Notes: generated from the letters alone by a model not told the origin. 64,000 bases of DNA from Methanoregula sp. UBA154 (GCA_002502245.1 DAPW01000010.1:8138-72137); one strand, 5' to 3'. Numbered from the stretch's first letter, positions 44,485-53,857 are shown. Translations and numbers: made by a program.

Positions 44485-44964
44485 ATGACAACTCTTCAAC
44501 GGATTTACCCGGTAATAATTCTTGCAATGCTGATCATTGTATGCGGATTCGTGGCCGGGTGCACCAGTGCATCCTCTCCGGTGGCTGCAACTACCTCCAC
44601 ACCGCGCTCTCCAAACAGCCCGGTCGAGAGGGTTGAGGTGTTCCATTTCCATGGCACGCAGCAATGCTATTCCTGCAGAACCGTTGGTGACCTCGCGGAG
44701 CAGACGGTGAATGACAATTTTAAAATTGAACTTGCATCGGGACAGCTTGTTTTTGCGCACGTGAACTATGATCTGCCCGAGAACGCTGCCCTGAAAACAG
44801 CGTATGGCGTGACCGGGTCCTCGCTCTGGATCGGCGTATACGATGCGGACGGGTTCCACAAGAAGCAGGAGACCAGCGTCTGGTACCTGATCGATGACCC
44901 GGATGCCTACTCCGCTCATCTTTCAGAAGTGATCACGAAGCGCCTGACCGGGGACCTCTCCTGA
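44485..44964 (+). CDS. ArsF-like lipoprotein (nitrophenyl compound nitroreductase subunit ArsF family)
   Basis: 159 residues. The signal segment with lipobox F-V-A-G-C is followed by V-E-V-F-H-F-H-G-T-Q-Q-C-Y-S-C-R-T-V-G-D, a thioredoxin-like start with a C-Y-S-C redox pair near residue 60. This is the pattern of the ArsF family of arsEFG loci, linked to reduction or export of nitroaromatic arsenicals. Here it is lipid-anchored outside the membrane. The next gene starts one base after its stop and is ArsG-like, which supports the call. Confidence 0.75.
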   Translation: MTTLQRIYPVIILAMLIIVCGFVAGCTSASSPVAATTSTPRSPNSPVERVEVFHFHGTQQCYSCRTVGDLAEQTVNDNFKIELASGQLVFAHVNYDLPENAALKTAYGVTGSSLWIGVYDADGFHKKQETSVWYLIDDPDAYSAHLSEVITKRLTGDLS

Positions 44965-44965
44965 C

Positions 44966-45706
44966 ATGGATCTCCTGCAGGTTCTCGGGACCCTGGGCGA
45001 GAGCCCGGTCCCGCTTGTCGCCGCGTTCTTCATCGGGCTGATGACCGCCATCAGCCCCTGCCCGCTGGCAACCAACATCACCGCCATTGCCTTCATATCG
45101 AAAAAGATTGACAGCAGCCGGCACACGCTCCTCACCGGCTTCGTGTACACCCTCGGGCGGATGGCGGCGTATATCACGGTTGCATCGGTCATCGTCTTCT
45201 TTGGCATGAACATCCAGTTCATTGCCCTCACCCTCCAGCACTACGGCGAACGGCTGCTCGGGCCGTTCCTCGTCCTCTGCGGTTTGTATCTCCTCGACAT
45301 CTTTCATCTCGACCGCCTGCCGGGGGGAGACTGGTTCTCCGGGTTCACGGCCGGCCTTTCGGCACGACTTGCAGAGAAGGGATACCTGGGTGCATTCCTC
45401 CTCGGCATCATCTTCGCGCTCTCCTTCTGCCCGTTCTCTGCCGTGCTCTTCTTTGCCATGCTCATCCCGCTCGCGCTTGCGGCAGGAGACCCGGTCATCA
45501 TCCCTGCCGTCTTCGCAATCGCAACGGGACTGCCGGTCATCGTTATCTCGTTCCTCCTCGCGCAGGGTATCGGGAAGTGCAAAGGAGTTGTGCACGGTAT
45601 CGGTGCCGCCGAAGTCTGGATACGGCGGGTGGCGGCGGCGGTTTTCATCGTTGTCGGGGTCTATTATATCATCATGGTATATGCGCCAGGGATGCTCCCG
45701 TTCTGA
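44966..45706 (+). CDS. CcdA-family membrane protein, ArsG-like
   Basis: 246 residues with six to seven helices. A-I-S-P-C-P-L-A-T-N near residue 30 and S-F-C-P-F-S-A-V-L-F near 155 supply the pair of membrane cysteines typical of CcdA/DsbD, which move electrons or soft-metal ligands across the membrane. Adjacency to the ArsF-like gene fits the ArsG type, proposed to export aromatic arsenicals. General CcdA thiol transfer remains possible. Confidence 0.78.
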   Translation: MDLLQVLGTLGESPVPLVAAFFIGLMTAISPCPLATNITAIAFISKKIDSSRHTLLTGFVYTLGRMAAYITVASVIVFFGMNIQFIALTLQHYGERLLGPFLVLCGLYLLDIFHLDRLPGGDWFSGFTAGLSARLAEKGYLGAFLLGIIFALSFCPFSAVLFFAMLIPLALAAGDPVIIPAVFAIATGLPVIVISFLLAQGIGKCKGVVHGIGAAEVWIRRVAAAVFIVVGVYYIIMVYAPGMLPF

Positions 45707-45778
45707 AGCAGTTTCCCGCGAAGAACCAGACAATCCGTCCCGGGTGAGCTAAAGCATCCGGTCCAGATGGCCGGAACA

Positions 45779-46405
45779 TTATCTCCAGACTTCCACCATC
45801 GACTGTGCGCCCCGGTACCCGACAACCTCCTGGAGGGTGTCAAGCCCGATCTTTCTCTTCCGGGGCCTGGCATCAGAGGGATTGTTGATGTACAGGAACC
45901 TGTCATCGATGCCGGTCACGACAACCCAGTGCGGCAGGTCTTCACGCGTAAAGAACAGGGAATTTGTCACGATCAGCGGGACATGGTTTGAAAAAAGGGA
46001 TGTGCGGAGGATTTCGGCGGTGATTGTCCCGGTTCTTTCCCGGACACCCAGTCTCCTGCACCGCGTTCTCCGTTCGTAAAACTGGTCCCTGAGCAGCGCC
46101 AGGTCCGGTCCGCTGAGGGGCGGATGAAACGTATCCACAAAATCCAGTCCGCCGGTATTGCTGCTTGCCCGTGCAGAAAATCCGCGGACCGCTGCAGAAT
46201 ATGCCAGGCCATACCGGCCGGTTCCCATAACGGCGACGAGGTTTCCTTCCCGCCAGCAATCGATCTCGAGATCCGTTCCCAGGCGCAGGTCGCCGCCGAG
46301 ATACTTCATGGCCATCATCAGTGAGGCCGGGCCGCACGTGAAGTCATAATGCTGCCGGTAGAACGGAATCTTCAGATGGATCGATGCTCCGTGGTTATCG
46401 TACAT
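45779..46405 (-). CDS. Peptidase C39-like cysteine protease domain protein
   Basis: About 208 residues. The catalytic Cys appears in H-Y-D-F-T-C-G-P-A-S-L-M-M-A-M near residue 25. The matching His is in P-H-W-V-V-V-T-G-I-D near 160, with the following N-N-P-S-D motif. These are the C39 family features seen in bacteriocin leader processing and in free-standing papain-like proteins. There is no transporter or signal peptide. ATG at 46405 was chosen; GTG at 46438 is the alternative. It is convergent with the ArsG-like gene. Confidence 0.75.
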   Translation of the reverse strand: MYDNHGASIHLKIPFYRQHYDFTCGPASLMMAMKYLGGDLRLGTDLEIDCWREGNLVAVMGTGRYGLAYSAAVRGFSARASSNTGGLDFVDTFHPPLSGPDLALLRDQFYERRTRCRRLGVRERTGTITAEILRTSLFSNHVPLIVTNSLFFTREDLPHWVVVTGIDDRFLYINNPSDARPRKRKIGLDTLQEVVGYRGAQSMVEVWR

Positions 46406-46533
46406 ACTCTGTCCCGTCTGTTCTGTAACTCTCCTCACAGGTTTATCAGCCTTGCTCCTTCAGGGAAATTCCGGTGTCTTGTGTAATCCAAGTATGGTGG
46501 AATATTTCAAATTTTGTAAAAATGCGTTCTTTT

Positions 46534-46617
46534 TTATATACTGCTTCGGTGCATTAATCCACTATACCCCGGGGGATCGATTCGCAGGAACATTCGTATC
46601 GATCGATCTCCCCGGGG
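46534..46617 (+). promoter_or_regulatory. Promoter and leader stem-loop of the DUF2193 gene
   Basis: TTTATATA (46533-46540) is a good TATA box. About 25 nt downstream, within the predicted leader, lies a strong hairpin: CCCCGGGGGATCGAT (46567-46581) pairs with ATCGATCTCCCCGGGG (46602-46617) with one bulge and a 20-nt loop. It leaves a leader of over 150 nt before the ATG, unusual in a genome where many leaders look short. Confidence 0.5.
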
Positions 46618-46724
46618 AGGGGAATACACCACGCGGACCGGGGTTGAGATGCCTCAGCATCGACCGGAACCGGAGATAGCGGACATAAAAATCCTGTATG
46701 GCAGGGTCATGAGGTGAAGGAACT

Positions 46725-48224
46725 ATGTCGGAACTGTACAAAAAAATGATTGACGAGGCGATGGCTGCCCAGCGGGCGGACGTCGGCATGGTGAAAAAGA
46801 AGCGGGGGCAGGCATTTGTCATCGACGATGCCAAGGTGTATCTCGATGCGGTAAACAAGATGAAGCCGGTGGGGGACCAGTCCAGGGCGGTCTTCTCCCT
46901 GCACACCGATTCGGTGAAAGCGCATTTTGAATCCCTTGAAGGGCTGACAAAGACCGTCCGCCCGGAGGACGATCCTTTTGTTGAGCATTACCAGACGCCG
47001 GTGGTCATGGAGATTCTCTATGATGAGGACCCGTCATTCAGGAAAAGTATCGAAGCATTCGTAAAAGCGATCGGGAAATCCGAGGCATTGATCGGGCGTG
47101 AGGCGGCCCGCCGCTATGCCGGGTTCTACGGGCCGACCTGTGTGGTGGATTTTGCCCTCATCCCCGGCAGCACGAGCAACGTGGTCAACCAGATCCTCCA
47201 GACGGTCGACATTCCGCTCCCCCACAAGCAGGCGATCCTTGCCTCGAAGTCGTGGGGCATGAACACATCCTACGGTATCGGTGAAGTATTCGCCCACGAG
47301 ACCGAGAAAGGCGCCACGCTTGCCGATGCCGTCAAGGCAGAGATCGCCATGCTTAAGGATGTCTATGACAGGCCGGTCGATACGCAGGCACAGCTCATGG
47401 ACGCGGCCGGGATGTCGTCGTTCGACTGCCGGAAATACATGGCCGGCTACCGGAACAAGATGGAACGCACGGTCAAGGACGCTGTTGACGAAGGGGTGCA
47501 CTTTGGTAATATCGTGACCGTCCCGGCATACTGTGTCGGCGATATCGCCCACCATATTTCCCAGTCGACCTTCAACATGTGCAAGGACGACGTCATCATG
47601 GCAACCATCGAGGCGGCAACCGAGGTGATGGAGCAAAACCTCAGAAATGCCATCCCGAAATACAAAAACGAGTACGACATCCTCTCGCTGGCAACGGGAG
47701 CATCGGCCTGCGCTGCCGAATATCTCCTTGAACTTGACGGGTTCAACGCGATCATGATCGTTGATCTGCTCACCAAACGGTGGCATAACTATGTCCAGCT
47801 CTATCCCACGCGGGGAGCTGCGGCGGAACTGCACAACTGCGACTTCATGGACATGATCTACCGGGGCTGGAAACACCTGGACAAGGCACGCCGGGCACAG
47901 AACGGGGAACGCGGGATGCTGAAGCCGAAAGTCGGGGCCTTCGATGTCGATCTCTCCCCCATCCACAAGAACGAGGTCCTGATGAACCCGCAGCGGTACG
48001 CCTACCCTGCCTGCGCGATCACGGTCCGGGCATCGGCAATGCTCAGGCTCTCGGACTACCCGTGCCTGCTGACGAGCGAACCGGTCACGGCAACGCTGAT
48101 GACGAACATCATCGCCCTGCACAAGGAGACTCCTGCCGCCCCGGCCCGGATCTGCAAGGACTGCGCATCGGCTGCACTGATGGACTTCCGCCACTGCTAC
48201 TGCCAGTGGAAAGAGGCGGTCTGA
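46725..48224 (+). CDS. DUF2193 family protein
   Basis: 499 residues, matching DUF2193, a family seen chiefly in methanogens and of unknown function. Distinct segments are G-S-T-S-N-V-V-N-Q-I-L-Q near 150, L-A-S-K-S-W-G-M-N-T-S-Y-G-I-G near 175 and a C-terminal Cys cluster I-C-K-D-C-A-S-A-A-L with H-C-Y-C-Q-W, which could hold zinc or an Fe-S cluster. It is monocistronic with a long structured leader. Confidence 0.8.
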   Translation: MSELYKKMIDEAMAAQRADVGMVKKKRGQAFVIDDAKVYLDAVNKMKPVGDQSRAVFSLHTDSVKAHFESLEGLTKTVRPEDDPFVEHYQTPVVMEILYDEDPSFRKSIEAFVKAIGKSEALIGREAARRYAGFYGPTCVVDFALIPGSTSNVVNQILQTVDIPLPHKQAILASKSWGMNTSYGIGEVFAHETEKGATLADAVKAEIAMLKDVYDRPVDTQAQLMDAAGMSSFDCRKYMAGYRNKMERTVKDAVDEGVHFGNIVTVPAYCVGDIAHHISQSTFNMCKDDVIMATIEAATEVMEQNLRNAIPKYKNEYDILSLATGASACAAEYLLELDGFNAIMIVDLLTKRWHNYVQLYPTRGAAAELHNCDFMDMIYRGWKHLDKARRAQNGERGMLKPKVGAFDVDLSPIHKNEVLMNPQRYAYPACAITVRASAMLRLSDYPCLLTSEPVTATLMTNIIALHKETPAAPARICKDCASAALMDFRHCYCQWKEAV

Positions 48225-48339
48225 ACTACCCTGCCCTGGCGGCAAAAACACTGCAGAGACCGATGCCGTGGCGGTCTGCACCACCTGCGGCAGGGACCTC
48301 TGCAGGGATCACGCCATCCGGAACGGGACCGGGGTCTGA
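48223..48339 (+). pseudogene. Remnant of a DUF2180-type zinc-ribbon gene
   Basis: The frame E-L-P-C-P-G-G-K-N-T-A-E-T-D-A-V-A-V-C then T-T-C-G-R-D-L-C-R-D-H-A-I-R ends at a TGA. The V-A-V-C-x-x-C-G-x-x-L-C-x-x-H-A-I-R pattern is that of small DUF2180 proteins. No ATG or GTG in frame gives the usual M-K-C-Y-x-C start, and the C-terminus is short, so it looks like a decayed or frameshifted copy. Confidence 0.45.
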
Positions 48340-48447
48340 TCGGAACAACTCATCTTTTTATCTGACGGACACAACCGTGTCCCTGCCGGGGAAAACATCG
48401 ACCGGACGCGCTCTCCCGAACCCGTCCCGGCGGCCATCCGTGGCAGA

Positions 48448-49380
48448 TTATCCGCGTGCTTCCCCGTTTTTTACCGGAAGCACAAGCGCACAGTCTGTGC
48501 ATTCGCTGCATTCAAACTCAAGGGTGGAATGCCAGACATGGTACTTCTCCAGCCGCCGCTTGATCTCCTGTTTGACGATCTCCTGGTCCGCAACCCGGTC
48601 GTTACACGTGTAGATGTGGGCATCGAGCACGTTCGTGTGCGAGCAGAGACTCCAGAGATGCACGTTGTGGACACCCTGCACCCCCGGTACCGATTCAATG
48701 TCGGCAACCAGCGCGGGGAGGCTGACATCGCGCGGGGCAAACTGGAGGAGGATCGCGCCGCTCTCCCGGAGGAGGGGGAGTGCCGAAGCGATGATGAAGA
48801 CCGAGATCAGTGCGGAAACGGCCGGGTCTACCCGCATATCCCCGCTCACGATGATCCACAGGCCGGCAGCAATGACTGCACCAGAGGAGAGCGTGTCGGT
48901 CAGTACATGGAGGTAGGCGCTCCGGACCGAGAGGTCATGGCTCCCGTGCAGCCGGAAGGCAATATACAGGTTGATGATGAGCCCGGCAACTGCAATCGGG
49001 AGCATGACGGAAGCCTGTACGGCTGTGGGGGAAGAGAACCGCTGGAATGCTTCAGCAAGAATCCAGAGACCGGCTATGATGAGAAGCACGGCGTTGACAA
49101 ACGCAGCCCCGGTCTCGACGCGGTGATAGCCGAACGTCCGCTCTGCAGAAGGAGGTTTTCGTGCGAGACGGAGTGCCCCGAAGGTGAGCAGGAGTGCTGA
49201 AAGATCCCGCAGCATATGGGTGGCATCGGAAAAAAGCGAGAGCGAGCCGGCAAGGTATCCCCCCAGCGCCTCGATGACAAAAAACGCGAAGGTAAGGATG
49301 AGCGCCTGGCTGACCAGCACCGTATCGTCACGGTGCAGATCCCTGGTGCCGGATTGCGGCAGATGGTCATGATCGGGCAT
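48448..49380 (-). CDS. Cation diffusion facilitator (CzcD-like) transporter
   Basis: 310 residues from the ATG at 49380. It has six helices with the metal-site motifs S-D-A-T-H-M-L-R-D and H-V-L-T-D-T-L-S-S, a His-rich start (M-P-D-H-D-H), and a cytoplasmic domain ending with H-V-W-H-S-T-L-E-F-E-C-S-E-C-T-D-C. It should export Zn2+ or a similar divalent ion. The late cysteines may add a metal site. It is monocistronic. Confidence 0.88.
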   Translation of the reverse strand: MPDHDHLPQSGTRDLHRDDTVLVSQALILTFAFFVIEALGGYLAGSLSLFSDATHMLRDLSALLLTFGALRLARKPPSAERTFGYHRVETGAAFVNAVLLIIAGLWILAEAFQRFSSPTAVQASVMLPIAVAGLIINLYIAFRLHGSHDLSVRSAYLHVLTDTLSSGAVIAAGLWIIVSGDMRVDPAVSALISVFIIASALPLLRESGAILLQFAPRDVSLPALVADIESVPGVQGVHNVHLWSLCSHTNVLDAHIYTCNDRVADQEIVKQEIKRRLEKYHVWHSTLEFECSECTDCALVLPVKNGEARG

Positions 49381-49705
49381 CAGTAGTGATCCATTCCATC
49401 GTGCACCCTGATAAAGAATGGAGATGGTGCCGGCAATGCTCAATACGATGCAGAGGATCCGTCTTCCCGCACCCTGCCGGGCTGTTTTTTTATATGCGGC
49501 ACGTGCATGGTTGCCCGGGAGGGAGAGCGGGCGTTCCGGCTCAGGGATTCCCGATGAGAGACAGGTGCCGGTAGTTCAGTGGCCGGAAACCCGGTGGTCG
49601 ATTCGCGCAGGCCGGGGTCTCTGTTATCCGCGAGGTCACCGTTCCGGATCGCTTCTATCGATACCATTGTTTCAGGCTCCCGGATGACAATTCGAGGGGC
49701 CGGGG

Positions 49706-49743
49706 TATATTAAATAGTTTGGCGGTTCACCTAATTTTGAACC
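49706..49743 (+). promoter_or_regulatory. Promoter and inverted repeat before the thioredoxin-CcdA fusion
   Basis: TATATTAAAT at 49706-49715 is a TATA box. The 6-bp inverted repeat GGTTCA (49724-49729) and TGAACC (49738-49743) covers the likely transcription start, a position typical of archaeal repressor sites. The rest of 49381-49705 holds no supported feature. Confidence 0.5.
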
Positions 49744-49786
49744 AGCCGGATTGACGGGCCTGCCTCATGTCTTCCGAGAGCCAACC

Positions 49787-51115
49787 ATGAAACAGATGTT
49801 TTGCACAGAAACCCGGACAGCGCGTCCGGCACCCGGAAGGAGATCTGCCCTATGCCCCCCGGTACCAGGCACCCTGCAGTCTCCGGCATGCCCGGCCGGA
49901 AGAGTGCGGAAACCCGGTACGCATCGATCGCGTGCGAAGGCCGGGTTCTTCCCGATCATAGCCTGCTGCCTCTTCCTGCTCCTCCTCTGTTCTCCCGCAC
50001 TCGCCGAGGAGTCCTGCGCTCCGCTTGTCCCCTGTCCGGAGGATGAGGTGGGTGCCGGGACCATGGGAACAGATCAGTCGATCTGCGTCTACTTCTTCTA
50101 CGGGCTCGGATGCCCGCACTGTGAACGGACAAAACCGGTCATCGATGCGCTGGTGGAAAAGTACCCGCAGGTGCAGCTCAGGGCCTATGATATCTATTTC
50201 AATACAACCCACCAGGCGATGTTCCATGAATTCAACCAGCGGTATGGGGTAACCGCGACTGGCATCCCCACGGTCTTCATCGGGGACCGGGCACTGGTCG
50301 GCGAAACAGCGGTGAAGACAAACCTTGAGGAACGGATCATCTGGTATACGAACAACCCGACGATCTGTCCTGCTGCCTATTCCGTCAACAACAGCCTCCC
50401 GCAGGATATCTCCCCGCCAGAGGGGAACCAGACTGGACAACCCGATGGCCTGACCATCCCTGCCATTGTCGTGGCAGGGGCCATCGACAGCATCAACCCG
50501 TGCGCCTTCGCCGTCCTGATCTTCCTGCTCTCGTACCTGACATCGCTGGGGGAGCGGCGGCGGATCCTCATGGTCGGCGTCACGTACATCGCCACGGTCT
50601 TTGTCGTGTATTTCATTGCCGGGCTTGGGCTCCTCACCGTTGTCCAGCAGCTGGGACTGACCGGGATTGTTTTCACGTTTGCTGCCATAATCGCCATCCT
50701 TGCAGGGCTTATCAACATCATCGAAGTCCTCCTCAGGCGCGAGATCTTCACGCTTGCGATCCCCGTCTCGCAGAAGGATGCGATCGACCGGTACGTGAAA
50801 AAGGCATCGGTCCCGTCCGCCATTGTGCTCGGGGCGCTCGTCAGCATGGTGGAACTGCCCTGCACCGGGGGGGTGTACCTGGCGATCCTCGGGCTCATCG
50901 GCGACCGGATGACCCTGATGGAGGGGATCCCGTACCTGCTGCTCTACAACCTGATCTTCGTGCTCCCGCTTATCCTGATCCTTCTGGTCATGTACTGGGG
51001 CGGGACACCGGAACGGATGGAAGCGTTCCGGACCGGGAGCCGGCGCTGGGTGCGCATTCTCATGGGAATTGTCATGGTTGCGCTCGGGGCAGCGATGCTT
51101 CTTGGCGTTGTTTAG
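49787..51115 (+). CDS. Thioredoxin-CcdA (DsbD-like) fusion membrane protein
   Basis: 442 residues from ATG 49787. A basic N-terminus is followed by a hydrophobic segment (about 54-72), an outside thioredoxin domain with C-P-H-C at 109-112 (G-L-G-C-P-H-C-E-R-T), then six membrane helices of the CcdA type with S-I-N-P-C-A-F-A-V near 240 and E-L-P-C-T-G-G-V-Y near 370. The layout suggests transfer of cytoplasmic reducing power to exported thiols. The 50-residue leader is long; GTG at 49904 would give a more usual signal peptide. Confidence 0.85.
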   Translation: MKQMFCTETRTARPAPGRRSALCPPVPGTLQSPACPAGRVRKPGTHRSRAKAGFFPIIACCLFLLLLCSPALAEESCAPLVPCPEDEVGAGTMGTDQSICVYFFYGLGCPHCERTKPVIDALVEKYPQVQLRAYDIYFNTTHQAMFHEFNQRYGVTATGIPTVFIGDRALVGETAVKTNLEERIIWYTNNPTICPAAYSVNNSLPQDISPPEGNQTGQPDGLTIPAIVVAGAIDSINPCAFAVLIFLLSYLTSLGERRRILMVGVTYIATVFVVYFIAGLGLLTVVQQLGLTGIVFTFAAIIAILAGLINIIEVLLRREIFTLAIPVSQKDAIDRYVKKASVPSAIVLGALVSMVELPCTGGVYLAILGLIGDRMTLMEGIPYLLLYNLIFVLPLILILLVMYWGGTPERMEAFRTGSRRWVRILMGIVMVALGAAMLLGVV

Positions 51116-51249
51116 GTGACGGGGCAGGAAGGGAATGCGGGCATGGGTGTTCCGGTACACCCGCGAGCGTACCGGCACTCCCGCAGGGTACCGTGAGGAT
51201 ATTTCATGTATGCCGTGGATTATCCTGGTAAAGCAGTCTGGTGACAAGA

Positions 51250-51546
51250 ATGGATCTGTGCGAACTGGCAGAATTTTCCGTCTCAGGCCCGGTCAAAAAA
51301 GACCTGATGAAGACCGCAGGCCCGGACATCGTCCTCGTCTGCCTTGAGAGCGGGCAGGTGATCCCGCCCCATCCGGAACCGTATGCCGTGGTGTTCGTTG
51401 TCATGCAGGGAGCAGGCGTCATCACATCGGGTGCCGTTGAGCACCCGGTCAGCCCCCGGCACCTTGTCTCCGTGGCAAAGGACGAGAACCGGGGGATACG
51501 GTGTGACCGGCGGATGGTCCTCCTCGGCATCCGCGAGGACGTGTGA
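51250..51546 (+). CDS. Small cupin-domain protein
   Basis: 98 residues of single-domain cupin form (G-Q-V-I-P-P-H-P-E-P-Y-A-V-V-F-V-V, G-A-G-V-I-T-S-G, P-R-H-L-V-S-V). It lacks two of the usual metal-ligand histidines, so it may not bind a metal. It precedes the ABC genes by 10 bp and is probably co-transcribed. GTG at 51241 is also possible. Confidence 0.65.
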   Translation: MDLCELAEFSVSGPVKKDLMKTAGPDIVLVCLESGQVIPPHPEPYAVVFVVMQGAGVITSGAVEHPVSPRHLVSVAKDENRGIRCDRRMVLLGIREDV

Positions 51547-51556
51547 TGAGATCCCC

Positions 51557-52486
51557 ATGACCGCGATCATCCGGGCGCTGGACCTGACGAAAGTGTTTGG
51601 CAGGAGCACTGCCGTTGACCATGTCTCGTTCGAGGTCCGGCAGGGTGAGATCTTCGGCTTCCTCGGCCCGAACGGGGCAGGCAAGACCACCACCACCCGG
51701 ATGCTGACCGGGGTCATCCCTCCCGATGCCGGGAGCGCCACCATTCTCGGCCATGATATCCGCTCCGAGCCGGTGCAGGCAAAGCAGCGCTTCGGGGTCG
51801 TGCCCGAGACCTCGAATGCGTATACGGACCTCACCGCTTGGCAGAACCTGATGCTCATGGGCGAGCTGTACGGGCTCCCCCGTGCCCGGGCAGCGCAGCG
51901 TTCCTCCGAACTGCTCGGCATGGTGGGACTCGCTGAACGGAAAGACCAGAAGGTGCAGGCATACTCCAAGGGCATGAAACAGCGGCTCATCCTCGCAATG
52001 GCGCTGATCCACGAGCCGGAACTCCTCTTCCTCGATGAACCCACGAGCGGCCTCGATGTTGAGAGTACCCGGATGATCCTCTCCCTGCTCCGTGACCTGA
52101 ACCGGGGAGGGACCACGATCTTCCTCACCACGCACAACATGGAGGAGGCCAACCGCCTCTGCCACCGGGTGGGCATCATCCGGGCCGGGAAGATCGCAGC
52201 GATCGATGCGCCGGAGAAACTCAAGGCGGCGATCGAGCGGGTGCACACGATTGAGGTGAGTTTTGACCGCGAGGTGCCCGGCGATGCCCTTGCCGGGCTT
52301 GCCGGCGTGACCGGCCTGAACCGGACCGGCGACAAGTGGCAGATTACAGCAGAGAACCGCGACACTGTTATCCGTTCGCTCGTGGAATTCAGCCGGGAGA
52401 ACGGTGCGGCGATCGTCACGCTGCACACGCTCACCCAGTCGCTCGATGACGCGTTCCTCCGGCTGACCCGGGAGGCACGCCCGTGA
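51557..52486 (+). CDS. ABC transporter ATP-binding protein
   Basis: 309 residues. Walker A G-P-N-G-A-G-K-T-T, the signature Y-S-K-G-M-K-Q-R-L, Walker B L-L-F-L-D-E-P-T-S-G-L-D and the H-loop T-T-H-N-M are all intact. The C-terminal 80 residues match the DrrA/CcmA drug-export type. The start ATG follows the cupin gene closely; its stop overlaps the permease start by 4 bp. The substrate is unknown. Confidence 0.93.
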   Translation: MTAIIRALDLTKVFGRSTAVDHVSFEVRQGEIFGFLGPNGAGKTTTTRMLTGVIPPDAGSATILGHDIRSEPVQAKQRFGVVPETSNAYTDLTAWQNLMLMGELYGLPRARAAQRSSELLGMVGLAERKDQKVQAYSKGMKQRLILAMALIHEPELLFLDEPTSGLDVESTRMILSLLRDLNRGGTTIFLTTHNMEEANRLCHRVGIIRAGKIAAIDAPEKLKAAIERVHTIEVSFDREVPGDALAGLAGVTGLNRTGDKWQITAENRDTVIRSLVEFSRENGAAIVTLHTLTQSLDDAFLRLTREARP

Positions 52487-53238
52487 ACCCGGCCGCTCTC
52501 TCCGAACAGCTGCGGCGGTCATGGGCGATCGCCAAAAAGGACATCCGGATCTATTACATCAAGGGCCCCGTGCTCATCTTCGGGGTCTTCATGCCGCTCT
52601 TCATGTTCCTCGCCTTCCTCATGGGCAGCCGGCAGCTCCCCCTCTCGTTTCTCATATCCGGGCTGGTCGGGATGACGCTCTTTTTTACGGCCACGGCGGT
52701 CTCTCCCGCGATCTTCCCGTGGGAGGGCTCGGCCAGGACGCTTGAACGGCTTGCCTCCTGCCCGGTCACGGTCGAGGCGATCGTCTTCGGTGACATGATC
52801 GCCTCCACGCTCTTCGGGATCGGGATAACGATCCTCACCGTCCTCATCGGGCTGGTGCTCGGGCTTTCCCTCGTGCACGGCGTCACGCTCCTTTTCGCCA
52901 TCCTCCTTGCCGCGTGCTGCTTCTCGGCCATCGGCATGCTGCTTGCCGTGCCCCCCACGAACGTGCCGTCGAACATCATGATGCTCTCATCGCTGATCAA
53001 GTTCCCGCTCGTCTTCATCTCCGGCATCTTCCTCCCGCTGGAGCAGATGCCGGCATGGGGCCTCGTGCTCTCGGCCTGCTCCCCGCTCACGTATTTCACC
53101 GATCTTGTCCGGTACTCGTTCACCGGCACGCACTTTTTTTCCGTGGGGACCGACCTGGCTGCGCTTGCCCTCTTCACGATAGTGTTCACGGCCGGCACGA
53201 TGTACCTGCACAGGCGGACCATGCCACAGCGGATGTGA
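52483..53238 (+). CDS. ABC-2 type transporter permease
   Basis: 251 residues with six membrane helices and an ABC-2 family motif (F-I-S-G-I-F-L-P-L-E-Q-M-P near 180). It forms the membrane half of the exporter with the preceding ATPase. Nothing in the sequence tells the substrate. Confidence 0.9.
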   Translation: MNPAALSEQLRRSWAIAKKDIRIYYIKGPVLIFGVFMPLFMFLAFLMGSRQLPLSFLISGLVGMTLFFTATAVSPAIFPWEGSARTLERLASCPVTVEAIVFGDMIASTLFGIGITILTVLIGLVLGLSLVHGVTLLFAILLAACCFSAIGMLLAVPPTNVPSNIMMLSSLIKFPLVFISGIFLPLEQMPAWGLVLSACSPLTYFTDLVRYSFTGTHFFSVGTDLAALALFTIVFTAGTMYLHRRTMPQRM

Positions 53239-53486
53239 TGGTATTTTTACCGGTACGTATCCCGGTACGGACCGCTGACGTCTCAGGTCATACCCCCGCT
53301 TCACGATCAGGAGGGGTAATGCGGCGTGAACACCGTATATCCAGTCTCAGTCCCAAAACGCCCCGGGAATACCCTCATCCACCTGCCCGGGGCGTGTGGC
53401 CTCACGGACCCGCGTGAGATTCTTTCCCTCCACTTTCACGGTTCGCCCGCACTGTCTTGATACCCCGGGCTGGTAAACGGGAGATC

Positions 53487-53654
53487 ATGCAGAGCCAGTA
53501 CACGAGCTGCCGTCTCACCTGCCACCGCTGCAGTCACGCGTGGACCTACATGGGGATCCGGCTGGCCAGCCTGAACCGGCCAGCACGGCCGGTGAAGGTC
53601 CAGTGCCCGCGGTGCAAGGCGCGTGTGGCCATGGAGGTGAAGAATGCCCGGTGA
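53487..53654 (+). CDS. Small zinc-ribbon protein
   Basis: 55 residues with two C-x-x-C knuckles (L-T-C-H-R-C and V-Q-C-P-R-C), a basic composition and no other domain. It may bind nucleic acid or protein. ATG at 53487 was chosen because it gives the ribbon at the N-terminus. It is monocistronic. Confidence 0.65.
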   Translation: MQSQYTSCRLTCHRCSHAWTYMGIRLASLNRPARPVKVQCPRCKARVAMEVKNAR

Positions 53655-53857
53655 GGGACCGGAGACAGGATCCCGGTGGTCGGGAGAACACAACCGGACA
53701 GCTGATAAAACACCCGGGAAAGAGTCTTGCCCTCGTTTCCTGTGTTGAATCGGTCTGTCCCTGCTGGCAGGGGGGCCGGTGCGGCCACCTGATCACCGCG
53801 GGAAGGCACGGGCTGCTGTAGTCCACGCTTTCTGCCCGGCAACTCCGGCTGACAGGT

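Noticed and set aside
46567..46617. Transcription terminator
   Set aside because: The hairpin has no T run after it and lies just downstream of a TATA box, so a leader element fits better.
49569..49620. tRNA-like words (GGTAGTTCAGTGG and GGTCGATTCGC)
   Set aside because: No acceptor stem or anticodon arm can be drawn around them, and the spacing is too short.
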